Below, piece after piece: positions 34,551 through 44,085 of a stretch of 64,000 nucleotides of DNA. The stretch covers positions 49,681 through 113,680 of the forward strand of contig NZ_JAFEKF010000006.1 in assembly GCF_016888445.1 (NCBI RefSeq), given 5' to 3'. The stretch is from Marinomonas ostreistagni (GTDB lineage Bacteria; Pseudomonadota; Gammaproteobacteria; Pseudomonadales; Marinomonadaceae). Each line of letters starts with the position of its first letter. Position 1 is the stretch's first letter. The position numbers and the translations under genes are program-made. The notes below the pieces were generated by a model. The model searched no databases. It saw nothing but the letters and a program-made list of their open reading frames with translations, and had not been told where the DNA came from.

Positions 34551-35921
34551 TTAGGCTGCAGCAGACTCAACTGCGTTTCCCTCAGCCATTGCCATTTGCG
34601 CAAGCTTTTCCATTAAGCGCACAACCTGACAGCTGTAACCGTATTCGTTGTCGTACCAAACGTATAACGTCGCTTGGTTACCACGTACTTTAGTAGATAG
34701 TGAATCCAGCACACCTGCTTGTTCACTACCGATGAAGTCTGAGCTCACCGCATCTGCTTCGGCACTGAAACCGATCTGGCCAGCTAGCGCTGCACTAGCA
34801 GACGCTTTTTGTAGCAATGCGTTAATTTCTTCTACTGAAGTTTGAGCTTTAAGGTTCAAGCTTAGCACTGCAATCGATACGTTGATCACAGGTACACGAA
34901 TCGCACTACCACTTAGCTTGCCTTCAAGAGAAGGAATCGCTTTAGAAACCGCTTTCGCCGCCCCCGTTTCAGTCATCACCATGTTCATCGCAGCCGCACG
35001 ACCGCGACGATCACCTTTGTGTACGTTGTCGATTAGGTTTTGATCGTTAGTGTAGGCGTGTACCGTCTCTACGTGACCTGATTCGATGCCGTACTGGGCT
35101 TCTAGTACAGACAGAATAGGAGTGATTGCGTTGGTGGTACAAGACGCTGCTGATAGGATTTGGTCGTTGCCATTGATGTCACTGTCGTTTACACCGTAAA
35201 CGATGTTTTTCATCTCTTTGCCTGGTGCAGTCAGCACTACGCGATCGATACCAGGACGGTCAAGGTGCACGCTCAGACCGTCGTGATCACGCCAGCGACC
35301 AGTGTTATCAACCAATAGTGCATTGTCGATGCCGTGCGCTTTGTAGTCGACAGTGCTTGGATCAGAAGCGTAGATCACTTTAACTGGCTGACCGTTAATG
35401 ATTAGCTGAGAGTTTTCCTCATCTGCTTTCACTACACCTTCGTAAGTACCGTGTACTGAATCAAACTTAAGCAAGCTGGCACGCTTAGCAAGATCTTTAT
35501 CAGATGCTTTACGCACGACGATAGCCGCTAGGTGCATGCCTGGCGTTGTATGGCCTAGGGTACACATACGACGCGCTAATAGACGACCGATGCGACCAAA
35601 GCCGTACAATACAACTGGCGTAGTTGAGCCATCTAGCGACAAACCTTCAAGCGAAGCAAACTCTGCATCCGCTAGGGCTTCTTCAAGCTCAACCGTTGCG
35701 TTGCTGGTTTGTTGCTCGATCAACTGCTCCAACACTTGATAGACACGCGCTAGATCTACTGCAGGATATTGATCAAATAATGCCACTAATCCTGTGACGG
35801 AGTCTGACATCAATGTCTGGCCCGCTAGTTGAACCTTAACCGATTGCTCACGACCTAACTTACCCAAAAGTGGAATCATTGACTCAACTTTTGAAACCGT
35901 TTCTAACCAAGTGTTTGCCAT
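34551..35921 (-). CDS. gap: Long-form glyceraldehyde-3-phosphate dehydrogenase
   Basis: A 456-aa GAPDH with about 105 extra residues before the NAD-binding motif YGFGRIGR (about 107-113). The catalytic cysteine is C261 in SAASCTTNAITP; the rest of the enzyme (DFIGSEQAG, WYDNEYGYSCQVV) is complete. It converts G3P to 1,3-bisphosphoglycerate. Long GAPDHs of this type occur in Pseudomonas (PA3001-like), Vibrio and Shewanella; the role of the extension is unknown. Start at ATG 35921 with GGGGGC 7 bases upstream. The 264-bp upstream spacer is AT-rich and has a dyad, TTGTCATTAAATAACAA (36076-36092), a possible operator. It stands alone with its own terminator. Confidence 0.93.
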   Translation of the reverse strand: MANTWLETVSKVESMIPLLGKLGREQSVKVQLAGQTLMSDSVTGLVALFDQYPAVDLARVYQVLEQLIEQQTSNATVELEEALADAEFASLEGLSLDGSTTPVVLYGFGRIGRLLARRMCTLGHTTPGMHLAAIVVRKASDKDLAKRASLLKFDSVHGTYEGVVKADEENSQLIINGQPVKVIYASDPSTVDYKAHGIDNALLVDNTGRWRDHDGLSVHLDRPGIDRVVLTAPGKEMKNIVYGVNDSDINGNDQILSAASCTTNAITPILSVLEAQYGIESGHVETVHAYTNDQNLIDNVHKGDRRGRAAAMNMVMTETGAAKAVSKAIPSLEGKLSGSAIRVPVINVSIAVLSLNLKAQTSVEEINALLQKASASAALAGQIGFSAEADAVSSDFIGSEQAGVLDSLSTKVRGNQATLYVWYDNEYGYSCQVVRLMEKLAQMAMAEGNAVESAAA

Positions 35922-36185
35922 GGATCTGCCCCCGAAAAAACAAACGTTTCGTATCAATTTGGGCGCAGTTTACCCATACCATTGAGCAAAAACAAATTGT
36001 AACAAGGCTACAAAAAACCAATAAAATCGGGCATTTAGGGCATTTTTTTATGAAAACAACGTAACTTTGATAGGCTTGTCATTAAATAACAACAATCATA
36101 AAAATAGCGCCTTAATATGACCGTTTTTCTAATTAAGTTACGTAATTTACCTACGAAAACTGGTATAAAATTTCTTTATTTTTTT

Positions 36186-36518
36186 TTACATATAGCGTTT
36201 GCGCTCGGCCAAAACACCCAATAAACCAAAGCTAAACAGCACCACAATAGGACGCCATGTAGAATCTAAATGGGTTAGGCACCACAGCACCAATGGCTGT
36301 CCCCACAGGGTCAACAAACCATAACCAAAGGTACACATGAGTACAAAGGCCGCTACACGGGCAATAAAGATCCAGCTAGACACCGCACGCTTGAGCGTGC
36401 CGTTGACATGATCACCAAAGATCACTAAAAAAGTGGCCACAAAGGCAAGGGAGATTTCATTAAGATGCGGGCGCAGCGTGTCCGCCGCTGAGCGGTTGAT
36501 TTCCAGCAATAAATCCAT
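36186..36518 (-). CDS. DUF3392 family membrane protein
   Basis: A 110-aa inner-membrane protein with about three to four hydrophobic segments (about 22-40, 48-70, 72-85, 88-103) and a basic end (ERKRYM). The sequence fits DUF3392, a family of unknown function in marine gammaproteobacteria. Its start lies 6 bp after the stop of the secreted-protein gene, so the two are cotranscribed. Confidence 0.78.
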   Translation of the reverse strand: MDLLLEINRSAADTLRPHLNEISLAFVATFLVIFGDHVNGTLKRAVSSWIFIARVAAFVLMCTFGYGLLTLWGQPLVLWCLTHLDSTWRPIVVLFSFGLLGVLAERKRYM

Positions 36519-36524
36519 GGTTAC

Positions 36525-37097
36525 TCACTGATTGCGTTTTAACAAAGCTTCGACGTCGATACGCCCAGATGGGCTTACCGCCTTCGGTACACGGTCTATA
36601 TATACCACAGACACGTCAAAGGTAGTGTTACGCAACTCTATGTCCGTATTATCTGGTAACTGCCAACGCGCACGGCCATAGCCATCACGCACAAAGCCAA
36701 CATCCGGCTGGCCATATTTATGCAACAGCACAGAGCCTAGCTGAGCACGCAATTCAGGGCTTTCGACCACACCAGAAAGCGTTGCCTTCTCCACATATTG
36801 ATGCTGGTTGTAACGTACCGTTAGCTCTTTGATACCCAAGATGCCATTTTTACCAAGACTGTAGCTGGCCACCCCTTCACGATAAGAAGGATAAGGCTCC
36901 AAGCCCATTTTCTTTAAATGCATCTCAAACTGCGCTTTCGATAAATCATTGAAAGTAATACCAAAAAGCTCCGCCCCTTTGGCATAAACGGGCGCTGGAG
37001 GCGTTTCTTCCTCAGTCACAGTTTCATTGGCATAGCTTTGCGAGAGTAATAAAAAGCTCAAAAAAATCCCTTTTAGAGCGTGGCGATAAAGCAACAT
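36525..37097 (-). CDS. Hypothetical periplasmic protein
   Basis: A 190-aa protein with a signal peptide (1-23, cleaved after SYA) and an acidic stretch TVTEEETPPAP, then a compact domain (about 45-180) with FGITFNDLSKAQFEMHLKKMGLEPYP and LGSVLLHKYGQPD. No family recognised. Preceded by AGAG and followed closely by DUF3392. Confidence 0.72.
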   Translation of the reverse strand: MLLYRHALKGIFLSFLLLSQSYANETVTEEETPPAPVYAKGAELFGITFNDLSKAQFEMHLKKMGLEPYPSYREGVASYSLGKNGILGIKELTVRYNQHQYVEKATLSGVVESPELRAQLGSVLLHKYGQPDVGFVRDGYGRARWQLPDNTDIELRNTTFDVSVVYIDRVPKAVSPSGRIDVEALLKRNQ

Positions 37098-37221
37098 TGC
37101 TATCTCTTTCTTAAAATATTAACCAAAAAGTCAGGAAGCAGTTTTTATGCTTCTCTGGTACACTAAAGCCTAATTCTTCCACCCAGTATTGCAAATACAA
37201 ATTCACTTGAGGTAGTCCCCC

Positions 37222-37830
37222 ATGGCGCTTGTCATCGGCGTTACCGGTATTTCCGGTAGCGGCAAAAGCCGCTTATGCTCACTGTTAGCAGAAGGCTTAC
37301 AACAAAAATTGACCATCATTTGCCAAGATAGTTTCTATAAAGGCTGCGGTCATACCGACCCTGAGGTCTACAACTTTGATGACCTCGAGTCGCTGGATCT
37401 AGAAAGCATCCTACTGGCTATCCATAACTGTAAAAATCAGCAACAGCCCAACGAGATCCCAGTTTATGATCACTCGCAACACAAACGTGTTGGCTATCGT
37501 AATCTAGCGCCTACTAAAGTGGTATTAGTCGAAGGTCACATGATGTTCCAAGACCCAGCAATCCGTGATGCAGTCGATTATTTACTGTACGTGGATACCG
37601 ATATGGACATTGCCGTGGTACGCCGTCTAAAACGAGACATTGCCGAGCGTGGTCGCAATGTAGATGAGGTGACAGGACGCTACATGCGTCATGTGAGACA
37701 GGCGGCTCTCAAAACCATCAATATCCGCAACAAAGCAGACTTCATCATCCCTAACAATCAAAGCTTCACCAATGCAGCGAATCTGCTGCGTCAGTATATC
37801 GACAACCTGATAACAGAAAAAGGGACCTAA
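37222..37830 (+). CDS. udk: Uridine kinase
   Basis: Phosphorylates uridine and cytidine using ATP or GTP in pyrimidine salvage. The 202-aa protein has Walker A GVTGISGSGKSRL (about 6-18), the substrate-side QDSFYKG, PVYDHSQHKR (family YDyxxHxR) and RDIAERGRNVDEV lid. GAGGTAG precedes the ATG. Its stop codon is inside the following terminator hairpin. Confidence 0.9.
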   Translation: MALVIGVTGISGSGKSRLCSLLAEGLQQKLTIICQDSFYKGCGHTDPEVYNFDDLESLDLESILLAIHNCKNQQQPNEIPVYDHSQHKRVGYRNLAPTKVVLVEGHMMFQDPAIRDAVDYLLYVDTDMDIAVVRRLKRDIAERGRNVDEVTGRYMRHVRQAALKTINIRNKADFIIPNNQSFTNAANLLRQYIDNLITEKGT

Positions 37831-37844
37831 TTAGGTCCCTTTTT
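37817..37844. terminator. Bidirectional terminator overlapping the udk stop
   Basis: A perfect 28-bp palindrome AAAAAGGGACCTAA/TTAGGTCCCTTTTT that includes the udk TAA. Its A and T ends let it stop both udk and, from the other side, dnaJ. Confidence 0.9.
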
Positions 37845-37864
37845 GATTTAGCGCGCTATAACGA

Positions 37865-39007
37865 TTACTTTTTAATGTCTTCGAAGAATCGTTTCACACC
37901 GTCGAACCAGCTTTTTTGCTTAGGCGAATGCTGCTCCGAGCTTTCTCCCATGCTTTCTGCCAATTCTTCTAGCAACTCTTTTTGGCGATCGGTTAGGTTC
38001 ACAGGTGTTTCCACCATCACCTTACAGATCAAGTCGCCCACTGGGCCACCGCGTACCGGCTTAACACCTTTGTTACGCAAGCGGAACAGTTTGCCGGTTT
38101 GACATTCTGGCGTCACTTTCAGGCGCACGCGGCCATCAAGCGTCGGCACATCGATCTCACCACCTAGTGCTGCGGTCGCAAAGCTGATCGGCACTTCGCA
38201 GTATAGGTTAGAACCATCACGCTCAAAGATTGCATGGGGTTTCACCGATACCTGAACAAACAAGTCGCCTGCAGGGCCACCGAAAGTACCGGCTTCACCT
38301 TCACCTGTTAGACGGATACGGTCACCTGTATCAACGCCCGCTGGGATCTTAACATTCAGCGTCTTGTACTCTTGCTTGCGGCCTTGACCATGACAAGAAT
38401 CACAAGGATCAGACACAATCTGACCCGCACCATGACAGTGTGGACAGGTTTGCTGTACTGAGAAGAAACCTTGTGACATACGTACTTGGCCAGCACCATT
38501 ACAGGTTGGACAAGTAGTTGGCTTAGTACCAGGTTTGGCACCTGAGCCCTCACATTTCTCACAGTCTACGGCCGTTGGAATGCGGATTTTCTCATCGCAC
38601 CCCCAAACCGCTTGCTCAAGATCCAGCTCCAGCGTGTAACGCAGATCTGAACCACGACGGGTACGACTTTGGCCACCGCCACCGCCGCCACCAAAGATGT
38701 CACCAAAGACATCACCGAAGATGTCACTGAAGCCACCAGCGCCGCCGCCAAAGCCGCCACCACCGTAGCCGCCACCTTGACCGTTGACACCTTCGTGGCC
38801 GAAGCGGTCATACGCAGCACGCTTGTCTTCATCAGACAGCACTTCGTAGGCTTCACCGATTTCTTTAAATTTGTCCAGTGACTCGGCATCATCCGGATTT
38901 TTATCCGGGTGATACTTGTTAGCCAGCGAGCGATAAGCTTTTTTGATTTCTTTCTTATCGGCGTCTCGGCTTACCCCAAGCACCTCATAATAGTCACGTT
39001 TACTCAT
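37865..39007 (-). CDS. dnaJ: Chaperone DnaJ
   Basis: Hsp40 that delivers substrates to DnaK and triggers its ATPase. The 380-aa type I protein: J domain (1-70, HPD motif at KYHPDKNPD), Gly/Phe linker (75-115, [19 protein letters not shown]), zinc domain with four CxxCxGxG repeats ([32 protein letters not shown]), and C-terminal substrate domain. Third gene of grpE-dnaK-dnaJ; the 114-bp spacer from dnaK carries two hairpins. Confidence 0.98.
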   Translation of the reverse strand: MSKRDYYEVLGVSRDADKKEIKKAYRSLANKYHPDKNPDDAESLDKFKEIGEAYEVLSDEDKRAAYDRFGHEGVNGQGGGYGGGGFGGGAGGFSDIFGDVFGDIFGGGGGGGQSRTRRGSDLRYTLELDLEQAVWGCDEKIRIPTAVDCEKCEGSGAKPGTKPTTCPTCNGAGQVRMSQGFFSVQQTCPHCHGAGQIVSDPCDSCHGQGRKQEYKTLNVKIPAGVDTGDRIRLTGEGEAGTFGGPAGDLFVQVSVKPHAIFERDGSNLYCEVPISFATAALGGEIDVPTLDGRVRLKVTPECQTGKLFRLRNKGVKPVRGGPVGDLICKVMVETPVNLTDRQKELLEELAESMGESSEQHSPKQKSWFDGVKRFFEDIKK

Positions 39008-39054
39008 TGCAGGTGTTCCTGAATATGTAGAGTGAATTCAAATCCCTAGATACA

Positions 39055-39098
39055 GCAAAACACGGTTGCGTCCCGTGTTTTGCATAGGTCCCTAGGGA
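39055..39098 (-). other. Two hairpins in the dnaK-dnaJ spacer
   Basis: An 11-bp perfect stem (GCAAAACACGG at 39055-39065 with CCGTGTTTTGC at 39073-39083) and a 12-bp palindrome GTCCCTAGGGAC (39087-39098). Neither is followed by a T tract in the direction of transcription, so these look like RNA processing or stability elements, possibly a partial attenuator. Confidence 0.65.
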
Positions 39099-39121
39099 CG
39101 ACGACTGATTAAGTGTTTAGC

Positions 39122-41041
39122 TTATTTCTTGTCGTCTTTAACTTCTTCAAACTCAGCATCAACTGCGTCGTCTTGCTTTTGACCAGCGGTCGCGTCTTCA
39201 GCACCTTCTGCTGCGCCTGCGTCTGCTTGCTCGTATAGTTTCTGAGCCAATGAGCCAGATGCTTGAGTCAACGCATTAGTTTTCTCTTCGATCTGATCTT
39301 TGTCGTTAGACTCTAGCGCTGCTTCAAGATCGGCAATCGCTGTTTCGATTGCTTGTTTCTCTTCTTCAGTCGCTTTGTCACCGGCATCAGTCAGTGTCTT
39401 ACGAGTCGCGTGGATCATGCCGTCCGCAGTGTTACGAGCTTGTACAAGCTCTTCAAACTTACGGTCTTCTTCAGCATTCGCTTCCGCGTCTTGTACCATT
39501 TGCTCGACTTCTTCATCGCTTAGGCCAGAAGAGGCTTTGATCACGATAGATTGCTCTTTGCCAGTCGCTTTATCTTTCGCAGAAACGCTCAAGATACCGT
39601 TGGCATCGATGTCGAAGCTTACTTCGATTTGTGGCACACCACGTGGTGCTGGCGGAATGTCTGCCAAGTCGAAACGACCTAGTGACTTGTTCTGCGCCGC
39701 TTGCTTACGCTCACCTTGTAGGGCGTGGATCGTTACCGCGCTCTGGTTGTCTTCTGCTGTAGAGAATACTTGCGACTTCTTAGTTGGGATAGTCGTGTTT
39801 TTCTCGATCAGCGGTGTCATCACACCACCCATTGTTTCGATACCTAGAGACAATGGTGTTACGTCTAGTAGAAGAACGTCTTTTACGTCGCCTGCTAGTA
39901 CCGCACCTTGGATAGAAGCACCGATCGCAACCGCTTCGTCTGGGTTCACATCTTTACGAGGTGACTTGCCGAAGAATTCAGTTACTTTGTCTTGTACTAG
40001 TGGCATACGCGTCTGACCACCTACCAAGATAACTTCGTCTATGTCAGAAGCAGATACGTCTGCATCTTTCAGTGCTTGGCGGCAAGGCTCTAGAGACTTA
40101 GCCACTAGGTCTTCTACCAATGACTCAAGCTTAGAGCGAGTCAGTTTAACGTTAAGGTGTTTAGGACCCGACGCGTCAGCAGTGATGTACGGAAGGTTAA
40201 CTTCTGTCTGTGAAGAAGAAGACAACTCAACTTTGGCTTTTTCACCCGCTTCTTTTAGACGCTGTAGCGCTAGTGGATCGTTGTGTAGATCGATGCCAGT
40301 CTCTTTCTTGAACTCTGCAGCCAAGAATTCGATAACGCGCATGTCAAAGTCTTCACCACCTAGGAAGGTGTCACCGTTAGTAGACAGTACTTCGAATTGC
40401 TTCTCGCCATCTACGTCTGCGATTTCGATGATAGAGATATCGAATGTACCACCACCCAAGTCGTATACCGCAACTGTAGAGTCACCTGTTGCTTTGTCTA
40501 GACCGTAAGCTAGTGCCGCAGCCGTTGGCTCGTTGATGATACGTTTTACTTCAAGACCAGCGATTTTACCTGCGTCTTTAGTTGCTTGACGCTGTGAGTC
40601 GTTGAAGTAAGCCGGTACGGTGATAACCGCTTCAGTTACTTTCTCACCTAGGTAGTCTTCCGCTGTCTTCTTCATTTTCTTAAGAACTTCAGCAGAGATT
40701 TGTGGTGGCGCTTTCTTGTCGCCTTTCACTTCTACCCATGCGTCGCCATTGTCCGCTTCAAGGATTTTGTATGGCACCATAGAGATGTCTTTTTGTACGA
40801 CATCATCTTTAAAGCGACGACCGATCAAACGTTTAACCGCAAACAACGTGTTAGTTGGGTTCGTCACCGCTTGGCGTTTCGCTGATTGACCGACCAGTGT
40901 CTCACCATCTTCGGTGAATGCCACGATAGATGGGGTGGTGCGATCGCCTTCTGCGTTTTCAATTACGCGAGATTTGTCACCGTCTAGGACAGCAACACAA
41001 GAGTTGGTTGTACCTAAGTCAATACCAATGATTTTGCCCAT
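39122..41041 (-). CDS. dnaK: Chaperone DnaK (Hsp70)
   Basis: A 639-aa Hsp70. The N-terminus [21 protein letters not shown] is the first phosphate-binding motif; [13 protein letters not shown] and [11 protein letters not shown] are the others. The substrate-binding domain contains [16 protein letters not shown], and the C-terminus ends FEEVKDDKK. It works with DnaJ and GrpE in folding and heat-shock regulation. A sigma-32 promoter sits upstream in addition to the one before grpE. Confidence 0.99.
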   Translation of the reverse strand: MGKIIGIDLGTTNSCVAVLDGDKSRVIENAEGDRTTPSIVAFTEDGETLVGQSAKRQAVTNPTNTLFAVKRLIGRRFKDDVVQKDISMVPYKILEADNGDAWVEVKGDKKAPPQISAEVLKKMKKTAEDYLGEKVTEAVITVPAYFNDSQRQATKDAGKIAGLEVKRIINEPTAAALAYGLDKATGDSTVAVYDLGGGTFDISIIEIADVDGEKQFEVLSTNGDTFLGGEDFDMRVIEFLAAEFKKETGIDLHNDPLALQRLKEAGEKAKVELSSSSQTEVNLPYITADASGPKHLNVKLTRSKLESLVEDLVAKSLEPCRQALKDADVSASDIDEVILVGGQTRMPLVQDKVTEFFGKSPRKDVNPDEAVAIGASIQGAVLAGDVKDVLLLDVTPLSLGIETMGGVMTPLIEKNTTIPTKKSQVFSTAEDNQSAVTIHALQGERKQAAQNKSLGRFDLADIPPAPRGVPQIEVSFDIDANGILSVSAKDKATGKEQSIVIKASSGLSDEEVEQMVQDAEANAEEDRKFEELVQARNTADGMIHATRKTLTDAGDKATEEEKQAIETAIADLEAALESNDKDQIEEKTNALTQASGSLAQKLYEQADAGAAEGAEDATAGQKQDDAVDAEFEEVKDDKK

Positions 41042-41086
41042 GGTTTTATCTCCAGTAAAAATTGTATGTTCGTTTCGATAATTCTG

Positions 41087-41115
41087 TATTTGGGTACTGC
41101 GTTTTGTATTTCAAG
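41087..41115 (-). promoter_or_regulatory. Predicted sigma-32 promoter of dnaK
   Basis: On the minus strand CTTGAAA (41115-41109) and CCCAAATA (41094-41087) are separated by 14 bp, close to the heat-shock consensus CTTGAAA-N13/14-CCCCATnT. Confidence 0.72.
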
Positions 41116-41143
41116 GGCCCACTGTCAAAAAAATGACAGTTTT

Positions 41144-41710
41144 TTAGGCCGCGCTTGAAACCACTACCATTGCTGGGCGCAGTAGACGTCCGTTCAGCGT
41201 GTAACCTTTCTGTACCACATCCATCACAGTGTTTGGTTCCATGTTTGGATTTGGCACCATCGTCATCGCTTGGTGTAATTCTGGGTTGAATGGTTCGCCC
41301 TGTGGATCAACAGCCACCACTTCAAAGCGAGCCAATGTTTCCACTAGATCTTTGTAAGTCAGCTCAACGCCTTCACGCATTGGGTCTTCTTCAGACGCCT
41401 CAGTAGAGGTCAACGCGCGCTCTAGGTTGTCTGCCACCGTAATAATCGATTTAGCAAACTTCTCTAGTGCGAATTTATGAGCTTTCTCTACGTCTAGTTC
41501 AGCGCGACGGCGAATGTTTTGCGCATCGGCTTGAGCACGTAAAGCGGCTTCTTTGTATTGAGCAGCTTCTTCTTGCGCTTTGGCCAATTCGTCAGAAGTT
41601 TCTTCTTCTACCATACCTTCAAGGACTTCCTCGGCGATGGCAGCATCGGCTTCGTTTAGCAATTCTTCTTGCTCGACTTCTTGCTGTGCTTTATTCGTTT
41701 GATCACTCAT
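41144..41710 (-). CDS. grpE: Nucleotide exchange factor GrpE
   Basis: Releases ADP from DnaK. The 188-aa protein has an acidic N-terminal tail (about 1-45), a long dimerisation helix (about 45-100, [25 protein letters not shown]) and the C-terminal beta domain ([33 protein letters not shown]). I start at the ATG at 41710, preceded by GGAG; the family does not have the 18 extra upstream residues. First gene of grpE-dnaK-dnaJ. Confidence 0.96.
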   Translation of the reverse strand: MSDQTNKAQQEVEQEELLNEADAAIAEEVLEGMVEEETSDELAKAQEEAAQYKEAALRAQADAQNIRRRAELDVEKAHKFALEKFAKSIITVADNLERALTSTEASEEDPMREGVELTYKDLVETLARFEVVAVDPQGEPFNPELHQAMTMVPNPNMEPNTVMDVVQKGYTLNGRLLRPAMVVVSSAA

Positions 41711-41750
41711 TTCTATCTCCAAATAACAGAAAATAACCTGTCTGTGAGCG

Positions 41751-41780
41751 ATATATGGGGACACCTTTTAGCCTTTCAAC
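41751..41780 (-). promoter_or_regulatory. Predicted sigma-32 promoter of grpE
   Basis: On the minus strand GTTGAAA (41780-41774) and CCCCATATAT (41760-41751) are 13 bp apart, one mismatch from the heat-shock consensus in the -35 box and a full match at -10. Transcription would begin about 40 bp before the grpE start. Confidence 0.82.
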
Positions 41781-41827
41781 ACCCTAATCCACAGAAAATG
41801 TGCGCAAATATTTTCTTTTGCCTACAC

Positions 41828-41888
41828 TTGTCAAAAAACAAACAAATACTGTATAAAGACACAGATAAAGTACTGTATAAATAACCAT
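41828..41888 (+). promoter_or_regulatory. recN promoter with LexA box
   Basis: A promoter-like pair, TTGTCA (41828-41833) and TGTATA/TATAAA around 41850-41857, is overlapped by a LexA box: CTGT-N8-ACAG at 41849-41864 within TACTGTATAAAGACACAGAT. A second, weaker half-box CTGT-N8-CCAT lies at 41873-41888. E. coli recN also has multiple LexA boxes, so SOS induction is expected. Confidence 0.78.
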
Positions 41889-41915
41889 GCTTTTATTTTT
41901 TGTCAGGAGCGCGTC

Positions 41916-43586
41916 ATGCTAACCAGTATCGCTATTTCAAATTTTGCCATCGTCGAAAGCCTCGAACTTGAACTCAAGCACGGCATGACCGCCATCTCAG
42001 GAGAAACCGGTGCCGGTAAATCCATCATGGTTGATGCCCTGTCCCTGTGTTTGGGTGGTCGCACCGATGCCGGTGTTGTGCGCCATGGCGAAAAAAAAGC
42101 CGACATCAGCGCCACCTTTGAAATCAGCGCTTATCCAGCGGTACAAGAATGGCTCGAAGAGCGTGATCTAGAAAACGATCACCTGTGCATTTTACGCCGC
42201 GTCATCAGCAAAGAAGGCCGCTCTAAAGCCTACATCAACGGTCGCCCTTGCACTTTGGCCGATCTTAAAGAAGCTGGTAGCTTCCTAGTCGACATTCATG
42301 GTCAGCATGAACACCAGTCTCTAATGAAACGCAGCGCCCAGCGCCAACAGCTCGACGAATACGGTCAACTGACCGACCTCACTCGCCAAGTACGCGAAGA
42401 GTACAACGGCTGGCGCAAACTCAAAGAAGAACTGCACGCCAAGCAAAACCGCTCCGCAGAACTTGATGCCCGCATTCAGCTGCTATCTTACCAAGCCGAA
42501 GAGCTGGCCACGCTAGATCTGCGCGCCGGTGAACTGGAAGAGCTAGAAAACGAACAAGCGTTTTTATCTAACATCGCTGATGCGCAATATAAGGCCTACA
42601 GTGCTAGCGCCACCTTACGCGACAGCGACGAAGGCAACGTCTGCTCGCTATTACATCAAGCCATTCAACAAGCAGGCAACATTCACCCTGCCACTAAAGA
42701 GCTTGAAAGCGCGCTTGAGATGATGCACCAAGCCTTGATCCAAGCCGAAGAAGCGGCGGCCAGCTTAAGCCACTACCAAGACACGCTGGAACAAAATCCA
42801 GAGCGCCTACAAGACGTTGAACAACGTTTAAGCGATATTTACGATACAGCCCGCAAACACAAAGTATTGCCCGAAGGCCTGATTAGCTTACGCGAAGAAG
42901 TCGAGGCCGAACTTGATGGTCTAGCCGGTGGCGAAGAAAGTTTAGAGGCCCTAAAGCTTAAAGAAGAGCAGGCTTACCAACAGCTTACCACTAGCGCCAC
43001 CCTACTGACCGAGAAACGCACTCAAGCCAAAGAAGAACTGGCTCAGCGTGTCGAAGAGCAAATCCATGGTCTTGGCATGCCCCATGCTCGCTTCTACATC
43101 CACTGTGAACCCTTGGAACAAATCAGTGCCCATGGCTATGAAGAGATTGAATACATGATTGCCTCAAACCCAGGGCAACCAGCGCAGCCATTGCGCAAAG
43201 TGGCCTCAGGCGGTGAGCTATCGCGTATCAGTTTGGGCATTCAAGTAGTCACAGCACATACCTCAGTCATCCCGACACTAGTATTTGACGAAGTCGATGT
43301 CGGCATCAGTGGCGGCACCGCCGAAGTAGTAGGACGCATGCTGCGCTCGGTTGGTAATCGAGGCCAAGTCTTCTGTGTCACTCACTTAGCGCAAGTAGCA
43401 GCACAAGGCCATCAACATTTCCGCGTCAGCAAAGAAGTGTTGAACGATGCAACCATTTCAAAAGTGGAAACACTTAAAGAGAAAAATCGCACGCAAGAAA
43501 TCGCGCGCTTATTAGGAGGGATCGAACTTACCGAACAAACCCTTGCTCACGCGCAAGAGATGCTCGGCAATGTTCAGCTTCAGTAG
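41916..43586 (+). CDS. recN: DNA repair protein RecN
   Basis: An SMC-like ATPase in double-strand-break repair. The 556-aa protein has Walker A SGETGAGKS (about 28-36), a central coiled coil (about 150-370), the ABC signature ASGGELSRIS and Walker B LVFDEVDVGISGG near residue 460. GGAG precedes the ATG. LexA control is predicted from the upstream box. Its 3' end forms a terminator hairpin shared with the fur side. Confidence 0.96.
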   Translation: MLTSIAISNFAIVESLELELKHGMTAISGETGAGKSIMVDALSLCLGGRTDAGVVRHGEKKADISATFEISAYPAVQEWLEERDLENDHLCILRRVISKEGRSKAYINGRPCTLADLKEAGSFLVDIHGQHEHQSLMKRSAQRQQLDEYGQLTDLTRQVREEYNGWRKLKEELHAKQNRSAELDARIQLLSYQAEELATLDLRAGELEELENEQAFLSNIADAQYKAYSASATLRDSDEGNVCSLLHQAIQQAGNIHPATKELESALEMMHQALIQAEEAAASLSHYQDTLEQNPERLQDVEQRLSDIYDTARKHKVLPEGLISLREEVEAELDGLAGGEESLEALKLKEEQAYQQLTTSATLLTEKRTQAKEELAQRVEEQIHGLGMPHARFYIHCEPLEQISAHGYEEIEYMIASNPGQPAQPLRKVASGGELSRISLGIQVVTAHTSVIPTLVFDEVDVGISGGTAEVVGRMLRSVGNRGQVFCVTHLAQVAAQGHQHFRVSKEVLNDATISKVETLKEKNRTQEIARLLGGIELTEQTLAHAQEMLGNVQLQ

Positions 43587-43606
43587 CCTGGCTACTGAAG
43601 CGTTTT
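43577..43606 (+). terminator. Terminator overlapping the recN stop
   Basis: Stem GCTTCAGTAGC/GCTACTGAAGC with loop CTG (43577-43601), then GTTTTA. The recN TAG lies in the 5' arm. On the minus strand the hairpin follows fur but without a T tract. Confidence 0.7.
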
Positions 43607-44015
43607 AGCTCTTCTTTGGACGTACGTAGATGATCAGGTTGTGATCTTCGATGTCGTAACCATGCGCTTCAGCGATTTCGTGCTGACGCTGCTCAATCAC
43701 ATCATCAACAAACTCAATCACTTTACCCGTTTCTAGACAGATCATGTGATCGTGGTGATCACCTTTGGCCAATTCAAATACCGCCGTGCCCGCCTCAAAG
43801 TGATGACGCGCCACAAGACCCGCGCTCTCAAATTGCGTTAGCACACGGTAAACCGTCGCCAGACCCACATCTTCGCCTTGATCCAACAAAGTACGGTACA
43901 CATCGTCCGCACTCATATGATGATCGCCAGCGTTCTCTAGAATTTGTAAAATTTTCACACGCGGAAGCGTTACTTTAAGGCCCGCTTTCTTTAGTTCTTG
44001 ATTTTCACTGCTCAT
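43605..44015 (-). CDS. fur: Ferric uptake regulator Fur
   Basis: A Fe2+-dependent repressor of iron uptake genes. The 136-aa protein has an N-terminal winged helix (KKAGLKVTLPRVKILQILEN, YRTLLDQGEDVGLATVYRVL) and the metal-binding dimerisation domain with HHDHMICLETGKVIEF. The first Cys of the zinc pair (ICLE) is present, but the second is replaced by Thr (ETG), as in Pseudomonas Fur, so the Cys4 zinc site is not used. Divergent from bamE. Confidence 0.96.
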   Translation of the reverse strand: MSSENQELKKAGLKVTLPRVKILQILENAGDHHMSADDVYRTLLDQGEDVGLATVYRVLTQFESAGLVARHHFEAGTAVFELAKGDHHDHMICLETGKVIEFVDDVIEQRQHEIAEAHGYDIEDHNLIIYVRPKKS

Positions 44016-44085
44016 GAGTCATTCTCTATTTCGATCTCGTTAATAATTACTTTATCATTGACCTAACCAATTAAGGAAAAGACCA

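Noticed and set aside
41122..41146. Plus-strand terminator ACTGTCA/TGACAGT with T6 between grpE and dnaK
   Set aside because: No plus-strand gene precedes it. On the minus strand, the coding direction, no T tract follows; it is more likely a chance A/T hairpin or part of the grpE 3' end.
44016..44085. Fur box in the fur-bamE divergent region
   Set aside because: GTTAATAATTACTTTATCATT resembles a Fur site only in A/T content; the 7-1-7 halves match poorly.
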